A stretch of 49,906 nucleotides of DNA, taken from the NCBI GenBank assembly GCA_032358255.1, contig JAULBX010015534.1, positions 42,149 to 92,054 of the forward strand, in the 5' to 3' direction. Below, one piece after another: positions 33,928 through 43,982 of the stretch. Position numbers and translations under genes: made by a program. This DNA is from Heterotrichella gracilis (lineage: Eukaryota; Sar; Xanthophyceae; Tribonematales; Xanthonemataceae). Below the pieces are notes generated by a model. The model did no database searches. It saw only the letters and a list, made by a program, of their open reading frames with translations, and had not been told where the DNA came from. How positions within the stretch are numbered: the first letter of the stretch is position 1; the number at the start of each line of letters is the position of its first letter.

Positions 33928-36171
33928 TATGCCACCTGCGCAAGGGGTGTGCGGCGTGACCAAACATGGATGGCATGCATGCGCTGAAGCTGGGCTGGCC
34001 CTTTGAAGCGGAGTGTGAACCTTCGAAAGACAACAAGGAATGGCGCGTGGCCACTATCGGTGGACGCAGCCCATTTGGGGTCCGCAAATATGGTATCAAA
34101 GCGCAGGATGTATGTGACACACCTTTTTGGGGACACGCGGCAAACCTGGCCCATTCATAACCCTCTCTCCACCAGCACAAGGCAGTCTACGCCCACATAC
34201 CTGTGATGAGCGTGCCTGTCCTGCTCTGAATGCCCCTGCCCAGCCCGCTCACCACCCCCGTCGTCAGGGTGTGGTCAAAGCCAAAGGGGTTGCCGATGGC
34301 CAGCACCTGCTGCCCCACGCGCACTGCTGTGCTGTCACTGAGCACCACTGGCCGCAGCTCGTTCTGCACCGGGTGGCGATACATCTTGAGCTTGAGCCTT
34401 GCTTGTGACCAGGCAGATTTCTAAGGACAACGGCTTGTTGACAAGCTACACACAGCCATTGAGAGGAGGGAGGGGAGGTTGGACGCAAGCATGCGTGTCT
34501 GTGGTATGGTGGAGTTGTGAGCCACATACAAGGCCCACCTGGACACCTAGTGCTAGTTTCAGTTTACCACTTTGGACTCAATGGACAAAATGGCACATCC
34601 AACCCGCAATCCAACTACTGCAAGTCACATGCTCGTCAGCACCACCCACCACGCCCGCCACCCACCTCCGGCGCCGACACCCTGAGCACAGCCAGGTCCT
34701 TGGCCTTGTCGGCACCCACCAGCTCAGCCAAATAGGTGCGCTGCAGGCCATCGGTGCCTGGGGAAAACAAGCAGGGAAGTTCAATTCGAAGACAAGCAAA
34801 TGTGGCATAAACTGGGGTTTGGAACTCAAGATTTGATTGCCAAGGTGAGTGGCTTCTTGCTGAGGGGCGATGATGTTGCGCTGTTGGCGCTGTGTAGAGC
34901 TGCAACTGGTATGCCACCATTTGCTCAGTTTGTTGGCACAAGATGGCCATCCAACTTTGATTGAGGCAATCACACACTTACTCGCTGTGATTTGCAAATG
35001 CAATCACATCCCCAAAACAAAAACAGCCGGTGATTGCTTGTCAAAAATGCAGGCGGGGACCCTACCTAGCAATGTGACGCGCGCCGCCTTGAGCCCCGGC
35101 TTCCTGATGAGTGCTGGGTTGAGGCCCTTGAGGTAGCTGCCAATCACGTGGTAGTTGGTGACGATGTTGCCGCTGGAATCCCACACAAACCCCGTGCCAT
35201 TGCCCTCGGGGACTTCCACAGTCTGGCCGTTGCCGGAGCCGCGCCCCTGTGGTGTAGGATGTAAGGATGACGGGTGTCCAAGGGTTTTTCAAGGGTTTGT
35301 TGAAGGGTTCAAAGGGTGGGGATGTGCAAGGGCAGGAGGTCACGCAGTCCAGGGATTGCCTGATGCTGAAACATGGTTGATGCAGGATGCGGGGTATATT
35401 GAGAATGATCACGTCGAATGTCCCCCGCATGCTGTTTAAGCGTACATTCAAGCTTTCCAATGTAAAAGTATTGCTGCACCCTGAATAGGAAAATGGATGA
35501 AGGGTCTGTACCATGCAGGGGTCAGGGGTCCAATCATACCTGTATGGTGACGTCAAAGATGTTGACCACGGAGTAGGTGTTCCTCTCAAAAACATCGATG
35601 ATGCTCTGCTCCCGGTCCGTGAGGGGCCCTGCGGGGGCCACTGGCGGGGTCACCTGTTCCAGGGTGAACTCCCCTGCCCGCGCTGGCAGGGTGGGAAGCC
35701 CTAGGGTTGCCACGAGGGCGAGGAGGGGCGTGTGAGTAATGACTTGGCGGCGTGTGGCGGCGCCAGGTGGCAGGGACTGGCTGGTGGAGCTTGGGGTGCT
35801 GCATGAGGTCTGAGGCAAACGCGGGAGAATTGGAGGGTTGGTTGCTGGAGGGGAGGGGGGCGGTGTTGCACTATTTGAGGGCGGTATTAGATGCATATAT
35901 TGGTATGGTTTGTGAGGTGATTCCCTGCTTGGTCTTAACAGTGGAAGCATGCCACATATGAAGTTGCACTGTACCCAGCATGCCATCACGCCACCCTGAT
36001 GGGCGTCCATATGCATGCATATGACTGAGCGTAGATGCACGCACTTACATGTATTAGTAACCTCACCTGGACTGCACCGCGCCTAGAGCAAGATGGTTTC
36101 GGTTTCCCTGCAAAAGGTGCTGGTCCCCGTGACGAGCCAGCGGGTACTCTGCATAGCGCCGGGTTCGCCAT
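33043..36171 (-). CDS. DEG8: Deg8-type thylakoid-lumen serine protease (HtrA family)
   Basis: Seven exons (36171-36067, 35809-35540, 35246-35066, 34757-34666, 34363-34201, 33935-33721, 33351-33043) give 444 residues; plant Deg8 is about the same size. The Arg/Ser/Pro-rich N terminus is a plastid transit peptide. [21 protein letters not shown] ahead of GEFT looks like a lumenal targeting segment ending in AxA. The catalytic triad is complete: His158 (VTNYHVIG), Asp206 (KAKDLAVL) and Ser284 ([12 protein letters not shown]). One PDZ domain follows ([21 protein letters not shown]) and the end is VTLEEAKG. The block [18 protein letters not shown] and the end point to Deg8 rather than Deg1. Deg8 forms complexes with Deg5 and degrades photodamaged photosystem II D1 protein from the lumen side. 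It shares a divergent promoter region with DDX24. Confidence 0.94.
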
Positions 36172-36883
36172 TGTAGTAGGGTTGAGGACTTGCGCCCAGA
36201 ATTGCGGGCTCGACAGCCGTATGTTTTACACAGTGTAGAGCGATCAAAGTTGAGCTATCTACGCATGGCGCGACTTTTAGTGTTGCTCAAGGCCGGTGTG
36301 GGGAGAAAAGCTGGTCGATAGCCACACACCACAAGTTTGTGTCTGGGCCTATGGCCGATGGTTGCTATTGTATTGGTACTATACCTATCCTTGACGAAGT
36401 GCAATGATTCGTCTCGTTTATACCAGTCCCACTGTCAACTTTGACGGAGGGTGGCTGCACCTTTTGATATGTGTTTGGCGTTGCACCCAAGTGCATCAGC
36501 GGGCAACAGAGTGGCCACGCGGCAGGCCCACAATGCTGCTGCAGTTTACTGCTTGCTGAAGCCGCCGTGCACTGTTTGCACTGTTTTGTCATCAAACATC
36601 GTTCACTAGGTAGCCTGGTGTGTTGTGTGCTACACTAGTGTGTGTATTTTGCGGCCTGACACACTCCTTTCGCTCAGTTACGCTTCTGATAGCAGGCACG
36701 CCCCAGCAATATACAACCCCTGCAAGCCACTTGCTAGCAGCAAAGCAACGTGTTTTGCTTCACCCCGCTTGGCAACACCACACTTTAGGTATACAACTAG
36801 AACAAAACCAGTGTGACTAACTCTCAGGCGTTGCCTGCAACGCACCTGTGGGCCTTTGGCACATGCATGCATATTGAGCCACC
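36172..36883. promoter_or_regulatory. Divergent promoter region Deg8 / DDX24
   Basis: A 712-bp non-coding spacer between two start codons pointing away from each other. A CATGCATGCATATTG string ends about 10 bp before the DDX24 ATG. No gene is seen. Confidence 0.55.
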
Positions 36884-39800
36884 ATGGCAGAAGGCAAGAA
36901 ACCTCGAAAGAAGACAAAAAGCGGCAGCCCTACGGACTTCTGGGACGGCGTCGGCGGCTGGAAGCCGGTGGATGTGGGCGAAGAGTTCCTAGTTGGCGCC
37001 ACAGAGGGCGGCTTTTTCGGGCTCGAAGTGTTGGACGACCCTGTTGTGCTTGGTGGCTTGCAATTGGAGGGACCTATAGGCGGGCTAGTCAAGCCAGACG
37101 CACCCATATCGGCTGCTGGGGCTGCGGCTGATGGTAAGGGAAAGGGGACGAAGACCAAGAAGGAGAAAAAGGACGGGAAGCGGAAGCGAGGGGATGGGGA
37201 GGTGCCTGCTGGTGGCAAGGGGGAGGCGCCTGCTGGTGGGGAGGGGGATGAGGGCGATGTTGAGCAGCTGAAAGCTCGGCTGGCAAAGCTCGAGGCGGAG
37301 AACCAGCGCCTGAAGAAGAAGCAGAAGAGCGACAAGCAGGACGCAAAAAAGAAGGAGAAAGCTGCCGCCAAGAAGGGGAAAGGGGAAGCAGGCAAAGGAG
37401 GCTCAGCCGGCGCGGCCGCCCCAGGTGGCAAGAAGTCAGGCAAGGCAGCAAACAGCAAAGTACCAGCTGGACAGCAGGCAGGGGAGAAACCAGTTCCAGT
37501 GGCAGATGTGAGCGCTTGGCTGCCGTTTGAGCTTGACCCAGCCATCACGGGGGCGCTGAGTACCCTAGGGTTTGCCGAGCCAACCCCCATCCAGCGGGAG
37601 TGCATGGCGCCTGCCATCAAGGGCAGGCAGGACATCATCGGGGCGGCGCAAACGGTACTCTAAACCCTAGCACACACCCTACATGTGCTCATCTGTGGTG
37701 CAATAACTAGAAGGTCATGGGCATTGTGTATCCGTCATCATTTTTTTGAATAACATAGGGGTACGCGTTGTTAACTGCATCACCGCTCATTGCTGAGTAG
37801 TCACTGTGCGTCAACGCCTATCACATGCCTCATCATGGGACAATGGGACATGGACCTCCCATCACAGTTAGGGTCAGAAGATGCACCACTGTGTGCAAGA
37901 GTGTGCATGTTGCTTTGCATTCCATGAGCCTCGTGCCTTCCATTTCTGACAGAGCGCTTGACCCGCTTGACCCGTAGGGTTCCGGCAAAACCCTAGCCTT
38001 CGGCCTGCCCATCCTGCAGCATCTGCTGGCTGAGCGCCACATGGCGGGGGAGGGTCAAGGGGAGAAAGGCGGGAAGCTGCGGGCTCTCATCCTGGCGCCC
38101 ACGAGGTACATGAACACCCCATGTACCCTTAAACTCCAGATCCTTTCCTGTAGTATTTAGATCTTCCCCCCTGGCTCCCCCATCTCCTCGCATAATTGCG
38201 TTTGCCACAGCTTGCAATCACGCAGCCGGAAGTCAAATCAAACCTAAAGCTGACCCAAAACCTACTTCTGACCCTAATCAGACCCTAACCCATATCCTAT
38301 CGTCCGCAGGGAGCTTGCCATGCAGGTGTGCAGCCACCTGTCTGCCGTGGCCCAGCCCTGCGGCATATGGGTGGTGCCAATCGTGGGCGGAATCTCCCCT
38401 CAGAAGCAGCAGCGGCTACTGGCAAAGTGCCCCCAGGTGGTGGTAGCCACACCAGGCAGAGTGTGGGCGCTGATGAGGGACGAGGGTGAGTCTGAGTTTT
38501 TATATGATAAAAATTATGTCTGTGTGGGGCGGTGGGGATGTGTGTGGGGGGTAAATTGGCAGTGTGTTGTCATTTCCCCAGAAGTTGCACCACCTGCTGG
38601 CCAAGTGCCGGCAAGTGGTGGTGGCCACGCCGGGCAGAGTGTGGGCGCTCATGAGGGACGAGGGTGAGTGGGGTGTGCAGTGGGTGTGGGTTGTGGGGTT
38701 AGGGGCGGGGTTTAAGTATGTCGTCGTGTGCGTGTGGTTCATGTGTGCACGTACACAGTTTATGTTTCCTGGTCGTCTTCTTTGGCCTTTGAAGATGTGC
38801 TGTGCCACGCAGGTGATCGCCACTTGTCGGATCTGTCCCAGCTTGACTTCTTTGTACTGGATGAAGCCGACAGGATGGTGCAGCAGGGGCACTTCCAGGT
38901 GGGTGGGGTGGGGATGTTGCAGGCTGTTTGCAGCAACTTGCAGCATGGGGCACTTCTTGTTTGTTTTGGTGCTGTTGGTTTGAGTGGTTGTGTATATGGT
39001 AGCAATAGTTTAGTAAAATTGTATTTGTCTTCCGTGGCCTATGAGTTTGTTATAACATATTTTCAGCTTTCCTAACATTGTAAAGCCCTCATCAAACCCC
39101 TATTTGTGGTAGCATTTCCAAACCCTTAATTCCACTCTGTCTCAGGAGCTCACCTCCATTGTGGAGCTAGTGCGCATGCACATGCTCCCACAGCCACTCC
39201 ACCAGCACCAGCCCGACGCCCCAACACAGGCTGAGGAGGGTGCCGAGGAGGGTGCAGAAGAGGGTGCTGGGCCACCGGCTGGTGCTGAGGCGCCCCAGCA
39301 CCCCACCGGTGGGGGGAAGAGGGGCAAGCAGGTGCTTGGCAAGGGGAGGCTGATGCAGACCTTTGTGTTTTCCGCAACCCTAACGCTCCCCGATGGGTTG
39401 AAAAAGAGGGTCCGCCAGGGTACCGGGGGTGCCTCGGGGGGTGCCACGCTGGAGCATTTGATGGAGAAAATACCCTTCCGGGGTAAACCCAGGATCGTGG
39501 ACCTCACCTCGGAGCGCAAGGTGGCGGACGCGGTGAGGAAACCCTATGAAACCCTAGAAAATTTGAGAAAACCCCAATGTTGGGCCTGCTCAGTAGGGGT
39601 TCAGTGCCAGAAGAGCGGTCAAGCTTGCACAGACTGCGTCATTTGGTTCTTCTTGGTACGCATGATACCATATCATTGAGTCTTTTGTAAAACTATAAGA
39701 TTCTCGGTAACCTCTTGACAAAACCCTTGACAATTCCTCCCCAGGTCCAAGAATCCTGGCTCCAGTGCCCCGAGGAGGAGCGAGACGCCCTGCTCTACTA

Positions 39801-42800
39801 CCTCCTATCGCGCCACCCTGGCCGCACCATCGTGTTTGCCAACGCCATCTCATCCATCAGGCGCTTAGGAGCCCTCCTTAAGGGTTTGGGCCTCAACTGC
39901 CAGCCGCTGCACGCATCCATGCAGCAGCGGCAGCGTCTGGCGGCACTGGATCGGTTCCGCAAGGGGGAGGATGCGGTGCTGGTGGCGAGTGATGTTGCGG
40001 CCAGGGGCCTGGATGTGAAGGTGGGTGGTGGGCGGGTTTGGGGGAGGTGGTGGGGTGGATGTGAAGGTAGAGGGCGGTTGTGGTGGGGGATGTGTGACAG
40101 TACCCTAGTCGCAATCCACATATGCAGGATGTGAGTTGCCTGATCCATACAAACCCCACACAATCACGACCCCTTATTCCAGCGCACAAATCCCTCATAA
40201 AACCCAACCAAAACCCTATCGTGCAGGGTGTCCGGTGCGTGATCCACTACCAGCTGCCCGCCAATGTGGACATAAACCCTACACAAACCCCAAATAAAGC
40301 CCTAACCAAAAACCCTGTCGTGCAGGGTGTGCGGTGCGTGATCCACTACCAGCTGCCTGCCAGTGTGGACACCTACGTGCACCGCAGTGGGCGCACAGGC
40401 AGGTGGGGTGCAGGTGAGGGGCTGAACGTGGCGCTGGTCAGCCCCAAGGACAGCACGAGATTCCTGGCGCTGATGAGGGCAATGCAGAGGTGCGAGGGGT
40501 GGGATGGGTTGTTTTTCTTTGGGGGGCCGCAATCGCTATACACCAAAGAACCCTGGAAAGCCACAAAACCCTAGAAGCCTACTTATTCTACAACCCTTAA
40601 ATTTGGGAATGCCGTACCCAATGTGGCCATGGTTAACCATCAAAACCTAGAATTATCATAGGTACTAGATAGGTCCACTTGTAACATACTCCGCCTGTAT
40701 GAGTCCTTTGTGCACCCCAACCCTGATCCTACCCCACTCCTGCCCGCAACCAACCCCAACAGGGGCAGCGGCCCCTGTAACTCAGCCTCCACATACCCTA
40801 ACCCTTACCCTAACCACGCAGGGACATGCCCCCCGAGTTCCCTGTAGACACCTCCCTCCTGCCCGAGGCGCGCGAGCGTGTGCGCCTGGCTGTGCGGTGC
40901 GACGACCTGTCCCGCCGCCATGCCAAGGCCAAGGCCAATAGGAGCTGGGCGCTGCGCCAGGCAGAGGAGCTGGAGCTGGACCTCAGCGAGTCTGACATAG
41001 AGCAGGTGGGGATTGGGTGGGGTGTGGGTAGGTTTTGGGTGGGGTTTTAGGAGTTGGTGTGCCAGGCAGAGGAGCTGGAGCTGGACCTCAGCGAGTCCGA
41101 CATAGAGCAGGTGTGGCGAGGTCTGGGGTAGGGTTTTTGGTAGGGTTTTGATAGGGTCAGGAAATTGGTGGTGCAGGCAGAGGCTCAGCGAATGTGACAT
41201 AGGCCAGGTGGGGAGGGGTTTGGGTTAGGGTTTCGGGAGGGTTAGGAGTTAGGATAGGGCTTCAGTGCCTGGTGTGGCAGGCTGCGGAGTTGGAGCTGGA
41301 GCGAGTCAGACAAAGGAGCTGGTGGGGTTTTGGGGAAGGATTTTACGGTACCTATTGGAATTGTATTACTAACTTCTTATCTCTGCATTTTTGATACTTT
41401 GTTATTGGTGGACGCAAAGATAGAGAATAAAATACTGAAGTGCGTTGTTTTTGGTGCCCATATCCTATTTTGCGTGTGCCCGGCATGATGGTGTGCACGT
41501 TTTGTGCATATCCTCCCTTGACGCTCAACTCCCTCCTCTCCCCGGCCCCAGATGAACAGCAAGAAGCACCGCAAGGGGAGGAAGGGTTTGGTGAAGGAGG
41601 GGCGAGGGGAGGACGAGGAGGTGGTGCTGGCACAGCTGCAGCAACAGCTGGCGCACAGGCTGGCGCAGCCGCTGCAGGTGGGAGGAAACCCTAACAAAAC
41701 CCCTAATGAAACCCTCTCGCGGGCTTTTTAGGTGCGTGGTCACGGGTGCAGCTGCTGCAGATGGGAAAACCCTTGACAAAACCCCTAATATAACCCTAGG
41801 GCTTCTTGCATGTGTGCGCCGCTGCATGTAAGGGTTTCTTCCTGCCCAAGCACACCCGAAGAAACCCTGCAAGGCACCCTGGCTCATCCCCTTCATTCGC
41901 AAATCATATACCCCCTTTCCTCCCCATTTACAGGCTCGCTACAGCCCCAAGTTCTTCACGGGCGGCCAGGGTGCAGGGGGGGGTAAGGCAGCTGTGGCGG
42001 GCGGGTCAGGGGAGGAAATCGTTGGTGGCGAGGCCATGAACCAGGTGGGCATTCCTCTGCGGTATTCTGTTATTGCACTTGGGATTGAGATTACCGTACG
42101 TTATTGGCACTTTTTGGCATAAACGGTGGGTATTGCTCTTGCACGAGGTATTGGAGGCATTCCCGAGGTTGGATTTGCTGCGCCCGAAATGTGCGCATGG
42201 TTCATCCAAATAGCACATAGCATTTATTATATAATTCATAACACTCTGAGATATGTCTTGTATTTTCCCCTTTGCAGGTTGTGGCTCGTGCCCAGCACAG
42301 GGCAACCAGCCAGGCTGAAGCCAAGGCAGGGGTGGAAAAGAAGAAAGTGAAAATGGTAAGGAAGCGGCGCTGCTGTGGGGCTCGCTGGGGGGTTGCTGGG
42401 TACAGTACCCCTTGGCTGCACCACATTGTGGTGTCCATGTGGTTGCCATATGGCACTGCTGTGGTTCCGTCTTGTGCCTGACCAAGGTTAAGGTGGTGGT
42501 TGTGGCTGATTGTGGTACAATTCAATTGCACTGTGCACCTGTTAAGTGCCCTGCTCGGCGCCGCATGTGCAAGGGTGACAGCTAATCTGGCTGTATTGCT
42601 GCAACGCAAGTAGCTAACTAAGTAGATGTGACACAATGTATTATGTGCGCGCAACAATTTACAACTCGACTGGTTTCCACTGCAGGCCAAGAAGCAGAAG
42701 CTCCACAAGGCACAGGCCGCAGCGCTGCACAAGGCCATGGCGGCAGGGGGGAGCAAGGGCGCCAAGAGCAAGGGGAGGGGCAGGCTAGTGGTCATACCCG

Positions 42801-42877
42801 CTGCGCTGGGGAGGGAGGCGTCTGGGCCGGATGCGCTGGCGGCCCTCAGGCAAAAGATGGCAGGGTTGAAGCGGTAG
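36884..42877 (+). CDS. DDX24: DEAD-box RNA helicase, DDX24/MAK5 (plant RH13) type
   Basis: Twelve exons (36884-37654, 37978-38105, 38310-38485, 38813-38898, 39146-39532, 39745-40020, 40326-40489, 40822-41005, 41552-41677, 41934-42044, 42278-42355, 42686-42877) give 892 residues. The Lys-rich N terminus suggests nucleolar targeting. The Q motif (EPTPIQ) precedes the Walker A AQTGSGKT, which is split by intron 1. PTRELA is split by intron 2. Then come ATPGR (346-350), DEAD (375-378), SAT (463-465), [19 protein letters not shown] (598-608) and HRSGRTGR (627-634). The acidic insert between DEAD and SAT and the [13 protein letters not shown] block are typical of DDX24/MAK5, which acts in 60S ribosome assembly. 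The C-terminal tail ([34 protein letters not shown]) also matches. Four exon-junction duplications lie in or next to this gene. Confidence 0.93.
38401..38663 (+). repeat. Tandem copy of DDX24 exon 3 end (ATPGR segment)
   Basis: The last 85 nt of exon 3 (38401-38485) recur at 38579-38663, 178 bp downstream, with about 15% change and the same gtgag donor. The encoded text [23 protein letters not shown] is nearly identical. In the copy, the ctcccctcag inside exon 3 appears as a ttccccag that looks like a usable acceptor. Splicing the copy after exon 3 would shift the frame, so it is treated as a pseudo-exon. Confidence 0.9.
40212..40371 (+). repeat. Tandem copy of DDX24 exon 7 start
   Basis: The intron end, gtgcag acceptor and first 46 nt of exon 7 (40311-40371) are preceded 99 bp upstream by a near-identical copy (40212-40272), also reading [11 protein letters not shown]. 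The upstream copy loses similarity after GTGGAC and has no donor. The downstream copy continues into the full HRSGRTGR exon. Confidence 0.9.
40958..41330 (+). repeat. Four-unit tandem array of DDX24 exon 8 end
   Basis: The end of exon 8 (caggcagaggagctggag..., from 40958) recurs from 41063, 41174 and 41278, giving intervals of 105, 111 and 104 bp. Unit 2 is almost identical over 48 nt and keeps an AG before and a GT after its 45-nt in-frame insert ([15 protein letters not shown]). Units 3 and 4 are progressively shortened and mutated. The intervening intron segments (ggtagggttttggg type) are also alike. Confidence 0.9.
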
Positions 42878-42963
42878 CGGTACTTCAACAGGAGGGTGCA
42901 GGGGGGGAGGATGCAATGTAGGAAAGGGGGGTTGCTGCGCTGCGCGCGTACGTCTGTAGGCGC

Positions 42964-43036
42964 GGTTGTGGATGGCAGGGAATGCCGGGGGATGGCAGGG
43001 AATGGCAGGGAATGCACGGTTGTGGATGGCAGGGAG
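42964..43036. repeat. GATGGCAGGGAATG tandem repeat block
   Basis: GGTTGTGGATGGCAGGGA occurs at both ends, with GGATGGCAGGGAATGGCAGGGAATG variants between them. A further GGCAGGGAATGCAGGGG lies near 43221. This is an imperfect minisatellite just past the DDX24 stop. Confidence 0.8.
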
Positions 43037-43624
43037 GGAACGAGGGAGCAGGTCAATTACGCATCCAAGCTGCGCGGGGGGCGGATGCGCTGGCAGGCCC
43101 TTATGACATGGTGGTGGAGCTGGCAAGGTAGCCGTGGGGGAAAGGGGGTGGGTGGGTGGGGTTTTCAAAGCCAATGCAAGGGCTGCGCTGCGCAATCACT
43201 GGTAGATTTGCATTGCTACATGGCAGGGAATGCAGGGGCAGGCTGGTGGTGATCCTTGTCCGAGGTTCACTGGAGAATAGAGATATATCATGATTCATGT
43301 TTGGATCCCACGTGATCAGCATGCATGCGTGCAGTACCTACTTTCGTGGTCGAGGAGAAATTGTTTGCATCCCATGGCTGTTGCTTTGCTGTGCGCCACA
43401 TTGACTGTTACCGTGTCACCTGGGGAACTGTGTCGTTATGTTGATGTATTACATGCCATGGAATAGATATGCCTATAAGCCTTGCGGCATGACTGACTGC
43501 TAATCTGGCTGCATTGATGGATTCCGTTCCAAATGCATGTAAACAATTGACTACATGGTATGTCAATGAGCAGAGGCTTGCCACATTGATTTGCAATCAA
43601 ACTAATAGATCATGTGATCTATTT

Positions 43625-43650
43625 CTCACATTAATGTGCATTAATGTGAG
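43625..43650. repeat. 12-bp perfect palindrome arms with 2-nt spacer
   Basis: CTCACATTAATG and its exact reverse complement CATTAATGTGAG are separated by TG. It could serve as a transcript-end hairpin or be chance in AT-rich DNA. Confidence 0.6.
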
Positions 43651-43982
43651 GAATATTGTTGTTCAGACTCGACTGGCACATTTAGCAAGCCTAACACAAC
43701 AGCAGGCATGGTCATGTATCATATATGATATGCCATTGGTGGTAGTAAATAACTTCTGGTGTGGCCCGTAAGGGATTGTTTGTGGTAAATAGGGTGTCAA
43801 ATGGGTACATTATTGGTACAAGGTCCATTGGAAAAGTGGGTGAGTATTACTGTAGTAGAGGAAGTTCCCACCAATGAGAAAACTGTACGTGCTCCTGGTC
43901 ACCCCCACCTCAACCCAACCAACAGCCTTTTCAATCCACAACAATCCGCAATACAGCATGGGCCATTCAGAAACAAGCTGCA

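Larger units (their letters stand above)
42878..43982. other. Intergenic, DDX24 and COX11 3' flanks (convergent)
   Basis: No gene is seen. It contains a GATGGCAGGGAATG repeat block (42964-43036), a decayed copy of part of the last DDX24 exon (43081-43103), a 12-bp-arm palindrome (43625-43650) and a TGTAA near 43537 that could end the DDX24 transcript. Confidence 0.55.

Noticed and set aside
42580-43520. GCTAATCTGGCTGxATTG occurs in a DDX24 intron and again near 43500
   Set aside because: The match ends after about 18 bp with no flanking similarity, so a duplicated intron is not supported.
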